Shown: positions 9,495 to 21,999 of the stretch, one piece after another | How positions within the stretch are numbered: the stretch's first letter is position 1 | How the letters are laid out: each line of letters opens with the position of its first letter | Assembly: GCA_023374045.1 (NCBI GenBank) | Contig: CM041783.1 | Location: 123,257,503 to 123,321,502, forward strand | Origin: Limonium bicolor | Lineage: Eukaryota; Streptophyta; Magnoliopsida; Caryophyllales; Plumbaginaceae | Length of the DNA: 64,000 nt | Reading direction: 5' to 3' | Made by a program: the position numbers and the translations under genes | Notes under the pieces: generated by a model | Seen by the model: only the letters and a program-made list of their open reading frames with translations | What the model was told of the DNA's origin: nothing | Database searches by the model: none

Positions 9495-12129
9495 CATACA
9501 GGAAAACAAAGCCAACAAAAGGGGAGAACCCAGCCGACCAAAAAACACATTCCCACGCTTTGCTCCACTGGCCAGAACATTTTTCATCCTCTATTTCCAC
9601 ATTTCAGAAGCAAAACTACAGAGCCTCTCGGGACTTTTCTCCTCCCACCGGAAATCATCACCAACCGCATCATTCACCGGAAAAACCATCTCACCCTCTA
9701 CTTTCTTTCAACCATCCTCGTTCTTCCTCTCGATTTCACCTGGAAGAATCCGAACCCCATCGAAAACCCAGAACCCATTTCCTCCCATTCAGTATTCTCC
9801 CACCATTACCGAATTTCTTCACCCAGACCCTCTCTATTTATCATCTCTGAAACTCCAAAGACCCTAATTCTCCCTCGGATCCTCTCTTCAAGCCATTGTC
9901 TTCTCCCCGTTCCTTCTTCCTTTCTCTGGAAAAAGCCGATGTCGAGAACGATACTTTTGTTTTGCTCTCTCTCCACGTTCTTCAAATCTCTTCACACCAG
10001 ACGAACTTGGCGACAAGGGATGGTATTCTGAACGATTTCAGTGGAAATCCTCTAATGCTTGGTGGCGACCCCATAGGATTCGGATTCTCTGAAACTTATG
10101 TCGACTATCTTTCTGATTTGCCCTCCCTCATTTTAGTTTTTCATGCCTGCTGTCATTTTTGCCTCCCCGCACATTAATCTCGTTAAGCTCGAACCCACCC
10201 AGGTTCGTGAGTTTGCAAGCACAAACTAGATTTTGACATTACATATGTTTCGTTTTCGCTTTCACTGGTATGCTCATCCACCCATTTTCCTGTTCTGTTC
10301 GACTTCCTTCTGATTCTTGGTCAATCTGCTCTTTTGCTTGAGTTAAACATTTGTTCTGAGATTTATTTTTAACTTGATGATTTGCTTTCGATGTTTCTGC
10401 CATCTTATTCGAACTCAACCACGGCAGGTCGGGAATGTTCTTCTGATTTAGACTCACTATCTCGTTCTTTCATACAGTTGAAGAAGGAATAATGGGGTTT
10501 GGCAGTTTAATGTTGATTATTGTGCTGATCTAATCCCAGTTGGTTATTGTGTTGTTGGGTCGGTGAACTTGCTGGTGCACTGCTCTACTTCTTTGAAATT
10601 GAAATACGCTTCTAAATCAAAACATTGGACTCGTTTTGTCCTTGAGGAATGGTAGATTTCGTTTACACAGCTTATTTTGTCACACCGCAGAAGACAGTTC
10701 ATCTGTTTGATACTTGAATTCGACCTGTAAATTACCGAGACCCTTGACTTCATCTTGTTCTCACTCTATTCTGCTTTGGAAACCGCTTAGTTTCCTTTTT
10801 GATTGATTTATTGTCTTCACTAACATATTTATCTGTCTGTGACCGCTGTTGATCTGCTGATAGAAGTTAAGTTTGAGGTCCGCCGCGTCGATCACGAGAA
10901 GAATGACAGCCGACACAATGCTCTCCATGAGTGGAATATGACTCTAAATTGCATTTTGTTCCTATCTGTCTGCTAAACCACAGAAATAACCTCGTTCATT
11001 TGTTTTGTTTCTGACCTACCACGCTGTTTTGCAGAGAATTTTCATCCCCCTTTCGATTCATGCCTGCACATGGTTTATATGTACTATGCTGGCGAAAAAC
11101 ATGGAAGCTCTATTTGGTTTTCCTTCAGAGCTTGATTGTAGTTTCGCTCATTCATTCGATTCTGGTGAGACTAATATTTTATTTCCCTTTGTTCAGGCGT
11201 TGGTTCGGATTTCAGTCCGACACAGACATGTATACTGCCCCTTTAATTTTTGTGGCTGTTCATTCAATTCGGCTTGATGCTTATCCCATTGGTTTGCAAT
11301 TTGACCGAAGTGCACATGTCCTGGTCGGAATAAACTGAAGCTTACTTACGTCGACTCGCTGATTTGGAATTGTTCTTGGACCTTGCAAGTTGACTTTGCT
11401 GGTGGACATTGAACTTCATGCCTATGGGTTTGGAAATTCTTTTAACAACCTTTCCTAGCATCAACTTAATTACCTTAATTTGATGATTAATTGTCTCTTG
11501 TACATACATATCTGGTTTGAAATTCTTGTTGTTTCTCGCACGGCAGTCTGTCACTTGTACAATGATTCAAGTTTAAAAACCGATCTGAGAAACATATTTG
11601 TCCATAAGTTGGCTTGTAAAATATGACAAGTTTTGTTTCACTATGTTACTCTTGTCGGTGCTTTGACATATCTATTTCTAAATCTCATATTTCGCATATT
11701 GTATCAGTTTTGCTTTCATTGTTTTTTGCCTCAACTGTTATTTGATATTGTTAAGCCTTAGTTACTAGCCCTTTAGGTCCTAGCCATTAGGAGAGGGGTC
11801 CCCTGGTCTGGTTGGTCATTGACCAATCTCATGGTGGTGATACCCCTAAACCCTAAAATACACATCTAAACAAATACGTATATATATATGTATATAACAA
11901 TCTTTCTTCAGGCCATTCGACTCCTAAAATTCAAAATCTCTCGCCACGTTCCAACCTATATTATATTCTAGTCCAAATCATGATCCGACTCAAACCAGAA
12001 TTCGACCCAAATCACTCAACCTGGTCCATACCGAGCCCAACAAAGACCCAAGCCCACAAAAGTCAACCCAAGTCCAAACTCGGCCCAATACCCAATCAAA
12101 CCAAAAATCAACTTAAGTCTACAAAAATC

Positions 12130-12420
12130 AAACCTTGACCAAAAGACATTGACCTTGACAAAAAAAAAAAGTTGACTGACCAAAAAAAGTTGACCAATCC
12201 CAATTTGACCTTACCTTTGACCTGGTCCAACTTTGACCAGCCCGCTTTGACCTTGACCCAAGTTTGACTTAATCTCACTTTGACTCAGTCAACCAACCTG
12301 AACCTTGACCTAATCCAACTTTGACCAACTTGAATTTTACTTTGACCCCACTTTCAAGCCCAACTTTGACCCCACTTTCAAGCCCAACTTTGACCCAACT
12401 TTCAAGCCCAACTTTGACCC
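12130..12420 (+). promoter_or_regulatory. Dense cluster of TTGAC (W-box-like) motifs
   Basis: I count about 18 TTGAC cores in roughly 290 bp, most as TTGACC or TTGACT, the W-box forms bound by plant WRKY factors. The 3' part includes about four tandem 24-bp units of 'caactttgaccccactttca' type (12343-12436). The cluster is kept in LTR 3 (about 25128-25440). It lies about 2.6 kb downstream of the TATA box, so it could be an internal enhancer, a second promoter, or only simple-sequence expansion. Confidence 0.5.
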
Positions 12421-15400
12421 CACTTTCAAGCCCAACATTTGGCCCAATCTGACCCGGCCCAATTCGACTGGCCAATCCAACCCGGCCCATTTTCCAATTT
12501 TGGCCTAAACCCAATTTAATCCCAAATTCAAATCAACTCAATGTCAAACCCAATTCAATTCAAGCCCAATTCATTTTCAATTCAGCTCAGTCCAAGCCTG
12601 ATTCAATTCAATCCAATTCAAACTCATTGTAAATCCCATTCAAGCTCCAAAAATCCAAAAACATTCCTTAGTATTCAGCTTTAATTCAAAAATCCCAAAA
12701 AAAAAAAGCTTCTTTCTCAAATGTTCAAACAATCATTTTATTTAAACTTCATCAAGTTTTCCAAGAAACCATTTTGTGGAATTTTAAAGGAAAAACTCTT
12801 CTCACATCATAGAAAACTCTTCTCAACTGTAGAAAGTTCTTCTCACATATACATAAAGTTTTCTCCTAAAACATTTCTCAAAATCAGTGTTTCTTTACAG
12901 AGAATTCCGAACGACTTTAAAAGTTTTCAAACTTAGTTCTTTTTAACTCAAAAATAAACCGTTTTCAGGGAGCAAGAAATGTCTAACTCCTTCAAAACAT
13001 TGCATCCATGGTTAGGCATCACTTGTCTCTCTTCTAAAATAAAAGTCCGAGGCAGGGCACTGGGGTAGTAACCTCCCTTGTCGCAGTCTGGGTCTCTTTA
13101 GGCGGGGCATTAGGGTGACAAACCTCCCCTAATTGCAGCCTAGATTTTTACGAGGCGGGGTGTTAGGGAAGTAACGACCTTCCTAGTTGCAGCCGGGATT
13201 TTAAAATCGTCTAACTCCCTTCCACTCGATTTCAGTATTTTTGGCTTTTAAATGTTTTAAACCCGGGAGTTAGAGACGTTATAAGGGTTTGACCGAGAAC
13301 ATCTCATTCATGGTGTTTCTCTCTGAATCCTATTTTCGACATAAATTCATTGCCCCATCTTTCGAACCTCGACACTTACCATTAATTAAGTGTCGTGTTC
13401 GAGGGGGTACATAGGGTAATCCCTCAGGATTATCTGCCCTTTTACAACAAAAAAGGAATTTCCGATTTAAAAAAAAAAACTTTAAGAGACAATTTTGACA
13501 ATCATTCCTCCAAACAATTCAGTCCACCATCATCTCACTCTAAATTCGAAATATCCCAAACATCAACCCTTTCAGAATCTTAAATCCGAAAAACCCGGGA
13601 TCTCTCCCAACTTCTAATTGCCTCACTTACTCAAATCATCTTCAAAACTCCAAATCACTTCATACTCAAATCATCATTCAAACTTCGAATCACCTCAAAC
13701 TCGAATCCTCTCCCTAATCCCAGCTTCTCTCAAACCTCCAAAGTCCCGTAGGCCCGAGCGCCTCACAGACTCGAACATCTCAACCTCTCTACCATATCAA
13801 GATTCAAATGTCTCACAGACCCGAGTGTCTCACAGACTTTGATATCCCATACCTCCCACTACATGAACATCTCAATTGTCTCATAGACCCGAGCGTCTCA
13901 CAGACTAACCTCTCAAACATCTCAAAAACCTTCGAAACCCCAAGATCTCCAAAAACCCCCAAAATCGTGAACTACGTAAGGTCTGATCTCAACAGGGAGT
14001 TGAGTACGTAGGCAACCCATCTAGGGTGCGATCCCATTCCAAACAAAAAATCCCTTTTCCCTCTCTAAGGTGGCTCTCATATCTCTTAAAGCACACAAAC
14101 CTCCTTCGGTTCTCACAGACTACAAACCACCAGGCTCCAAGTCTTGTCTATTTACTCAACCCCCAGACTTTCCCAAATCTCCATTCTATACTCATCCAAA
14201 TTCCCCAATTCCCTCTTCTAGGCGTTGGCTTGGCAGAAAAGCTTGCCTCACCCACTCTCTTTCTCTCTTCCCCTCCTGATCCTATCCTTGGCTTTGAAAT
14301 GAATCTCTCTAAAAAGGTTTTGAAAGAAGGTAATCCCGACAATTGGAGACCGAGGTTTCCTCGGGCACCAATCCGAAGTCGTGGTCGTTGCCACTTCTAA
14401 GGGGTGTAACCCAGTGCGAACCCACACAGAATCTCTAGTATGATCAGATAAGTCCTATCCATAGGTAACAAATCATCAGAGTCAACCAACGGTTCTTAGA
14501 ACCCGATCTTCCTTCCTAGTTATCATAGGTCAAACTAGGTGGCGACTCTAGTCAATTCCGCCTTATAGAGGCATAAGTCCGCGTGGAGCCCATCGAGAGC
14601 GGGTGTAGTGCACACTTGCACTCCCCATTATGCTTTCTGGGAAAGACGGATGCTGTAGTAGGTATTTGAGGGATGCCAGAATAACGGGTTTTCACCCTCC
14701 ACAGAATGACATTATAGGATCTAGGCTTTTTAGTCAGACCGTATTTAGATTGACCCCCCTCATACCGAAAAATCACCCTCCACAGAATGGCGACTCTGCT
14801 GGGGAAAACTTGAGTAAGTTTTTCTCAAACTCAAGGAAGACTGAACTCCATTCAAAATTGTCGGGACTTCCCCACTTCTTTCAAAACTTTCAAGAGATTC
14901 ATTCCAAGCCTCTAGGATTATTCTACTCCACACTTAGAGTGTGTAGCTGATGAGGACAGCTAGGATTTGTTAAATCCTCAACAAACATTGCAATAATTGG
15001 GTTAATCATTAGCTCACGATTAGAAAGAGACACTTTGGATTGAATGAAGCTAACTTCCCTTCAGGTTAATAACAACCAATTGGAATTACCGCCTTCAAGA
15101 CAAAACAGTTAGTAAATAGGGTAGCTTGTTCTTCTATGGTTTATTTACCGCATTCATATTATTGTTGCTTGTTGCGGGGTGAGACGGTCATTGACCTACA
15201 CCATTACCGCTTTTACATTTACAAGTTGTGAGTGCATGGGTAGCTTAGGACATGCATTCCTCTGTGTCACCCCTATTTCCACGAGTCACGGCATCCCAAT
15301 CGGTCCACGATTGATTTCCCATGAGTCGGGTCACTCATTGAGTGGTTAAGCCTGCGAGGCGAGACGGTCACCGACCTACGCCCTGAAGACTCATGATCCA

Positions 15401-17757
15401 AAATTATCCTCCATATCCGAGTCAAAACCAGCATATAGTGAACCATGAGCCTTCAGTGTCCAGCTGCCTAATCCGGTGTCTAGGACGGGTTTTATGGGTA
15501 GTCACCCCCTTGTATGCCGCCTGTCTGACCACCCTTCTGCCTTACCCTGAAGATTGCATGGGCTCAGTTCTCCATTGTTCCTCTGCACCACGGGTGTCTC
15601 TAAAGCCCAATGTCACGCTACACGTCCATAGAGGATCCCGTATTTACCGGATACCCATACATGGCACAACGTAGTCAGTGAATAATTTGGACTTTGGACA
15701 CACCTGACCGTGCAGATGACGAGAGACCCGTTCCCATGCAGTACTTCCCCGAGTTTCCTGAAAAGTGGGGTGTTGTCGGATCATCACTAGCCGTGGCGTA
15801 TGTTTCCTTATCATCTCGGGTGTCCTGACCTTTCGAACTTAAGCACTCCGGACTTTCTTTATAACGTGCCCCGCAAGGGGCATAACAGAGAAAAACCCCG
15901 AGAGATGATAGTGAAGGGACGATGGTTCCCCCGGTGACACGGAGCCATAATTGACCTGGAAAGTGATTATCCCAACATTAACACTTACAGCTCCACACTA
16001 AATACAACCACGATTTACTTCTTGCTATACATGTGTGCAAACTATTTTTTCAAACTAACCTGTTTTAAAATGTTCGGAATTCTCTTTTGTATGTCTCTCA
16101 AGGCTTTCTCATGAGCTCGTTTAATTTTGAATCTCATCTAAACTTTACTCATAAATATTTACGGTTTTAAACCTGCCACTTCATTTTTAAAATGTTATTC
16201 CAAAACAATTTTCAAAAATAGATTTCGAAAACCTACTTTTTACAAACGAATTTCAGACAACATTCTTCACCAACATTATTTCTTAATGGTTTTTGAAAAC
16301 AGTTTGCAAAGTTGATTTTCCCAAACGTATTTCAAAATAAATGACCTAGTTCCCATGTTGTGACCCACTATTCTTGAAGTTCAACCTACCTTCAAGAGCA
16401 GCAGTCATTACCGTGGAGCGTACTAGTCATTTCGTGTTTTCACAAAGTGGTGGATTTTCACATAAGATTTTTGTGCTCGATCATTCATCTTTCCTTTCTC
16501 AAAAACACCCTTCATTTCCCTCGTCGAAGCAAGTGAAGCAGCATGAAGATCGAGTACACGGTGTGAGCCAAAAGCCAGAAGCACACCAACCCGTGCAGCT
16601 AGCCGAGCGACATGAAGATTAGCAACACCTATTCGAGTTCGAACTGTTGAAAATCAGAGGAACACCACACCTGTTTTGTTGGGTCATGGTACTGCTTCAC
16701 CGCAAGCGCCCAAAGACGAGTAAGCTGCCAACCGGGAGCCCGAAGGCGAGTGAGCAGCCAACCAGGAATCCGAGCGAGTGCAGTCAATTAGAAGCCTGAA
16801 GACAGACCAGCAAAAATTCCCCTTTTAATGACTTTTTAGAATTGATGATGTATAGGTTTTCCATGTGATTCTTTTCTCTCTTGTTCATTTCTGAATAGAT
16901 TACATGTATAGGTTTATACATTCCCTTTGAATTTATTTAGATCAATGTGTATAGGGTTCCCCACTCCCTATTTTATTTGCGAATGACCGAGCATCAAAAT
17001 TTCTATTGAGGAAATCCACTACTTTGAAAACACGTGTTTTCAAAATTGTTTTTCTAAAACTTGGTTTCTTTTGGCATGCACGAATAAAGAGAAGAACGAA
17101 TAAGGGACGACCCCTCACATCTATATATCATTCATCAAGCTTTATGGGGTGAAAATTCACGGTATCTACAGGAGGCACCCCCTAAATCACAGCATTAACG
17201 AACGCAATCGAGCACGAAATAAACCGCATGCATTGCATTCATTACAAAAAGTCTGTGCATTCTTGGTCAGTTCAAATTCGACAAACATACACAAATCCTA
17301 TCCACCTCAGAAAAATTTCAACATCATGTGTGTCATTGTCACCACACCACACACCGTCTTTCATCCCAATATCTCGACCGCCAGAGCCCAATCTCAGAGG
17401 GATAGAAAAGAAAACCGAGTTCAAACCGCTCCCAATCAGAATCACCATGCATGTCAGTGACCAAAAGGGAAAAGAGTGTGTCATACCGTGGGGCCACCAT
17501 GCGGGAGTTGTCACTCCCTAAAAATCCAAAATCCAAAAACCAATCACCAACCCGACCACACTCGAGAATTACTTCTCCTACAACAACCCCGACAAGTCAA
17601 CCACCTTCAGGGCCAACGATGATGGGATGAGCTTCATGAACTGTGAGCTGAATTCGACTCAGGCGAGACTAGGCATAACCTTACCACTCATGCATTGCAT
17701 TCAAAAAAAAATAAACACAAAAAAAAACATTCAATCAACCATTTCCATTCACCATCT

Positions 17758-18423
17758 TCAGCATTTCATGCATACTATATGTAGTAATCCCATATTACCA
17801 CAATATATTGCATGGTGGATAGTTGCATTTGCATACTCCCGTATCAAAACAACGTCTTTGGCAAAAATCTTGATTGATTGTTTGAATAGAGAGTGTGAAC
17901 CACTTAACTCTTTACCCATCAATGAACACAAGGGTCTAATTAAAATCAGCACCACAGACCAAGTGAGTAGTGTGCGAAGAGCGGTATTTTCCCTGAATTC
18001 TGAATGAGGATATTGGACAATCCACCGAGCGATGAGGGCAGATAGAGCGAGTCCATAGAGGTAAAACCATGAGCGACTTGTGCATTCCTTCAGCACACTG
18101 AGAGGCACAACTCGTAGTGAGATCGATGTCGATAAACAGGATACAAACTGTGATTCATGCAAAGATTCGAGAATAGTAAGAAAACAATCATTGACTAATG
18201 CGAATGACGAGGCACTTAGGAACAAAATCTCCACAAAACCAAAAAGCTTTGACTGCCCTGCATGTAATCTTTTAGTGAGCCCCGCTGAGCCTTCCAAGAT
18301 AAACCTTTTTCTGCGAGCTCTACAAAATGACAATCTACGCATATACTTACCTACCCTTGCAATAGAGTACCTCGAAAGAGCCGGAGCCATGGCCACTCCC
18401 CACCATCTTTCACAAAACAACAA
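17758..18423 (-). CDS. Antisense open frame of 221 codons, copy 2
   Basis: This is the same frame as at 4841-5506, in the second internal region, and the product is not recognised. Equal length and sequence reflect the young age of the duplication. There is no promoter or start context that would favour expression. It is kept at low confidence only because antisense frames are documented in relatives of this element group. Confidence 0.2.
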   Translation of the reverse strand: MLFCERWWGVAMAPALSRYSIARVGKYMRRLSFCRARRKRFILEGSAGLTKRLHAGQSKLFGFVEILFLSASSFALVNDCFLTILESLHESQFVSCLSTSISLRVVPLSVLKECTSRSWFYLYGLALSALIARWIVQYPHSEFRENTALRTLLTWSVVLILIRPLCSLMGKELSGSHSLFKQSIKIFAKDVVLIREYANATIHHAIYCGNMGLLHIVCMKC

Positions 18424-20662
18424 ATGAAAATGTTAAAAGAAATCAAGGAGTCAATGCAACTCCAAAGCCAAACACCAAAAAGAACACTGAAAATGTTCAA
18501 GAAGATCAATGAGTCAATGCGACTCCAAGGCTGAAACCCAAAATACAAAGCAGAGAATGCTTGGGAAACTTGATGAGCCAAATGCAATTTCAAAAACGCA
18601 AAAATGAGAGGAAAGTTCAAAGCGTACACCAGGAGAGGCGAGAATGAGGAAGCCAAATCCAAAGGACCAATGATGTCCCACCAAAACCAACAAAGGATTC
18701 TCAAAGAACATCTCTCTAATCATTCCACCCATGGCGAAGGCGAAACATATCCTCTATTGCACAAAAGCTCCACAATTCCCAAACAAATCCTCCAGTCCCA
18801 TGTGACATACATCATACCCCTCAGGCCCATTACAACCCAATAAAGACCTCTGACTCATAAGTCGATGAGCGTCAACTGAAAGTATCGGATCTGAAACATG
18901 AATCATAAGCTTCGTGCTTGTTATCAACATGTCCCACCTCATAACACAGGGACTATGAGCGAAAGAGCGCGATCTTACTGCACAAGGTCTTCCGAGTGCG
19001 AGCGAATCTTTGATTCAAGCACCAAATCATAAACAGCCTACCCCATTGCAGGTGAGGAATTTGTAAGGATCAGAAAGTCCAAAACCTCAAAAGAAATTCT
19101 AAGGAAAATACTGCTCCGAGCATTGAGAGTATCATTACACCATTAGCACACACAACTATACTCACGAGAGGTTGACCCGCATCCCTCCATGAGAGGAAAG
19201 TGATTCACACATTCCAATTTAGCAATCACTCAAGATCGAACCAAAGATGTTTTGTATTCGTAAACCTCGTATTAATAGAGATAGGGCCATACCTTTTCTC
19301 CAAAAATTGCATATGCATTTTGCATCGTATCCAGCATTTAATACCTGCATCCATCATAAGCACTTCATCATCAACACCTGACTAGTAAGAGCTCTACCTA
19401 GTCTCGCTGAAAGTCGACTTTAGCGCAGTTGTTGAAGCGTAACTTTTGATCAAAAGATGTCAACTGGAGCCATCCCGGGCCATTATCAAGCTACATCGAA
19501 CCATCCCGGAGCCATCCTAGGCTATCCTCAAGCTACATCGAATCAAAATAAAGCCATCCAAAGCCGTACGAAGACAATCCCGGAGCCATCCACTGTCATA
19601 CTCGAGTCTCATTGGCACCCCTCCCAAAGCCAAGCTAGAGCCATCATCCGACATTGAAACCACCCTTGAAACTACACAGGGGTCATCCCAACAGTCCGAG
19701 AACAATATGGGAGCCACCTCAAATCCATATCGGAGCCATTTCGTCACCAGGGCCTTGCCTACATAGTTTCGAACTACGTCAGGTCTGATCTCAATACGAA
19801 ATTGAGTACGTAGGCAGCCCGCCCAGGGTGCGACCACCTCAAAGGAATAATTCCCCTTTGTTTCTCATTATCACCAAATAGAGCCATCTCGTAGCCCTTC
19901 CCGGAGTCATCCCGAGCTATCCTGGAGCCATCATGAGAGAACCCTAAAGTCATAACCGGACCGAAGCCATCCATCTATGGCCAAGAAGTTATCAACCACA
20001 ACAAAAAATATCTACCACATCAAAATACGTCAAACACAACACAATCCACCAATCACATCAACCCACCATTCGACTCAAAATTCAAAACAAATCGAAACCC
20101 ACCGACCATCCCGAAAATCTTCACCCAAATCAAAACCCACCAACGATCCTGAAAATCCCCATTCGATTCAAAACCCACCAACCATCCCAGAGTCGTTGCT
20201 CACAAGGGAGTCACATATCAAACCGGAGCCATGACCGTACATGAGCCATCAAATCACATCGGAGCCATCTGATCATACCAAAGTCATCCGGTCATATCAA
20301 AGCCATCAAGGTCCAAAGTTACTCATTCACAAAACCATCCTTTCAAAAATCGACTACAAAATCACAAAACCAAAACAAAAAACTCAAGGGCCATACCGGA
20401 GCCATCTCGAACTCTGGAGCCAAGAGTCCTACCAAATCCCGAAACCATAGAGCACATCGGGCCGAGACCACCAAAAACAAAACCAAAACAAAAGTCCCAC
20501 ACTGACAAAGTCAAAGGCGACATCATCAGACAGCATTCGACTATCACATCCCTCACGAAAACAACCGAAAAGCATCCAATCCTGAATCTATCCACAAACA
20601 AAGTCATCCTCAAATCAACCACTCAAAACAACAAGTTTCGTACAACTCGGTCAAAGTATTAT

Positions 20663-21893
20663 AGGCCCGTCATAAGTCCTACAGCTAGATGTCAAGAGGT
20701 CTAGTTGAGGCCCGTCATAAGTCCTCGTACTTTCAATTGCATTCTAGGCCCGTCATAAGTCCTAGAGCTAGACACCGAGTTCTAGTTGAGGCCCGTCATT
20801 AGTCCTCATGCATAACCCATATACCGATTGTATTCTAGGCCCGTCATTAGTCCTAGAGCTAGACACCGAGATCTAGTTGAGGCCCGTCATTAGCCCTCAT
20901 ACATTTCGAAGATGCATTCTAGGCCCGTCATAAGTCCTAGAGCTAGACACCGAGTTCTAGTTGAGGCCCGTCATTAGTCCTCATGCATAACCCATATACC
21001 GATTGTATTCTAGGCCCGTCATTAGTCCTAGAGCTAGACACCGAGATCTAGTTGAGGACGTCATTTGGTTCCTCATGCATACCCATACCGATCTGGTTCT
21101 TCGTCATTATCCTAGGCTAGACGAGTATGTCTGAGGCCCGTCATTAGCCCTCATACATTTCGAAGATGCATTCTAGGCCCGTCATAAGTCCTAGAGCTAG
21201 ACACCGAGTTCTAGTTGAGGCCCGTCATTAGTCCTCATGCATAACCCATATACCGATTGTATTCTAGGCCCGTCATTAGTCCTAGAGCTAGACACCGAGA
21301 TCTAGTTGAGGCCCGTCATTACCTATACATTTCGAAGATGCATTCTAGGCCCGTCATAAGTCCTAGAGCTAGACACCGAGTTCTAGTTGAGGCCCGTCAT
21401 TAGTCCTCATGCATAACCCATATACCGATTGTATTCTAGGCCCGTCATTAGTCCTAGAGCTAGACACCGAGATCTAGTTGAGGCCCGTCATTAGTCCTCA
21501 TACATTTCGAAGATGCATTCTAGGCCCGTCATAAGTCCTAGAGCTAGACGCCGAGATCTAGTTGAGGCCCGTCATTAGTCCTCATGCATAACCCATATAC
21601 CGATTGTATTCTAGGCCCGTCATTAGTCCTAGAGCTAGACACCGAGATCTAGTTGAGGCCCGTCATTAGTCCTCATACATTTCGAAGATGCATTCTAGGC
21701 CCGTCATAAGTCCTAGAGCTTGACACCGAGATCTAGTTGAGGCCCGTCATTAGTCCTCATGCATAGGTTGTTTGATCGTATTCTAGGCCCGTCATAAGCC
21801 CTAGAGCTAGACACGAGATCTAGTTGAGGCCCGTCATTAGTCCTCATACCATCAATCACCGCAATTTGGGGCCCGTTATAAGTCCCCGTGCAC
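20663..21893 (+). repeat. 175-bp higher-order tandem repeat, copy 2
   Basis: Same modules as 7743-8892, with different local composition: one module lacks 'agtcctc', another reads 'acctatac', and the block at 21052-21135 is heavily corrupted. The copy-to-copy differences here exceed those in the surrounding element, as expected for slippage-prone tandem DNA or for assembly trouble. Confidence 0.8.
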
Positions 21894-21999
21894 CCGCACC
21901 CATAAGAAAAATCATAAATCGCAGTGAGAATTTTTGGCGTCCCGTCAACCTTGATCCAATTCTGCAAGGACTTGCAGAATTGAATCAAGGGGAGCCATC

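Larger units (their letters stand above)
9001..14784 (+). repeat. LTR 2 of the Tat/Ogre-like element (complete, about 5.8 kb)
   Basis: The LTR starts TGTAGACACC right after the PPT region and ends CCTCCACA right before the second primer site, so it serves both flanking internal regions. Contents in order: a T-rich stretch (9200-9350), a TATA box (9488-9494), a C/T-rich leader-like sequence, a largely featureless region (10200-11850), an AC/TTGAC-rich region (12000-12440), the G-rich short repeats (13045-13205) and the hairpin at 13972-14011. Open frames here are not conserved: a 216-codon frame from 9381 is broken and shifted in LTR 3. Confidence 0.85.
14785..21999 (+). mobile_element. Internal region, copy 2, of the Tat/Ogre-like element
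   Basis: Near-identical to 1867-9000, with the same order of landmarks: primer site 14788-14805, G-box palindrome 17023-17044, inverted LTR-head piece, antisense frame 17758-18423, 'gagccatc' region, tandem array, PPT. Differences are mostly single-base indels in homopolymers plus one scrambled block at 21052-21135. The high identity implies a recent duplication. No gag or pol is visible. Confidence 0.8.

Noticed and set aside
9381..10031. 216-codon open frame in LTR 2
   Set aside because: In LTR 3 indels break it and open a different frame (22551-23165). No domain is visible; it is a leader-like noncoding region.
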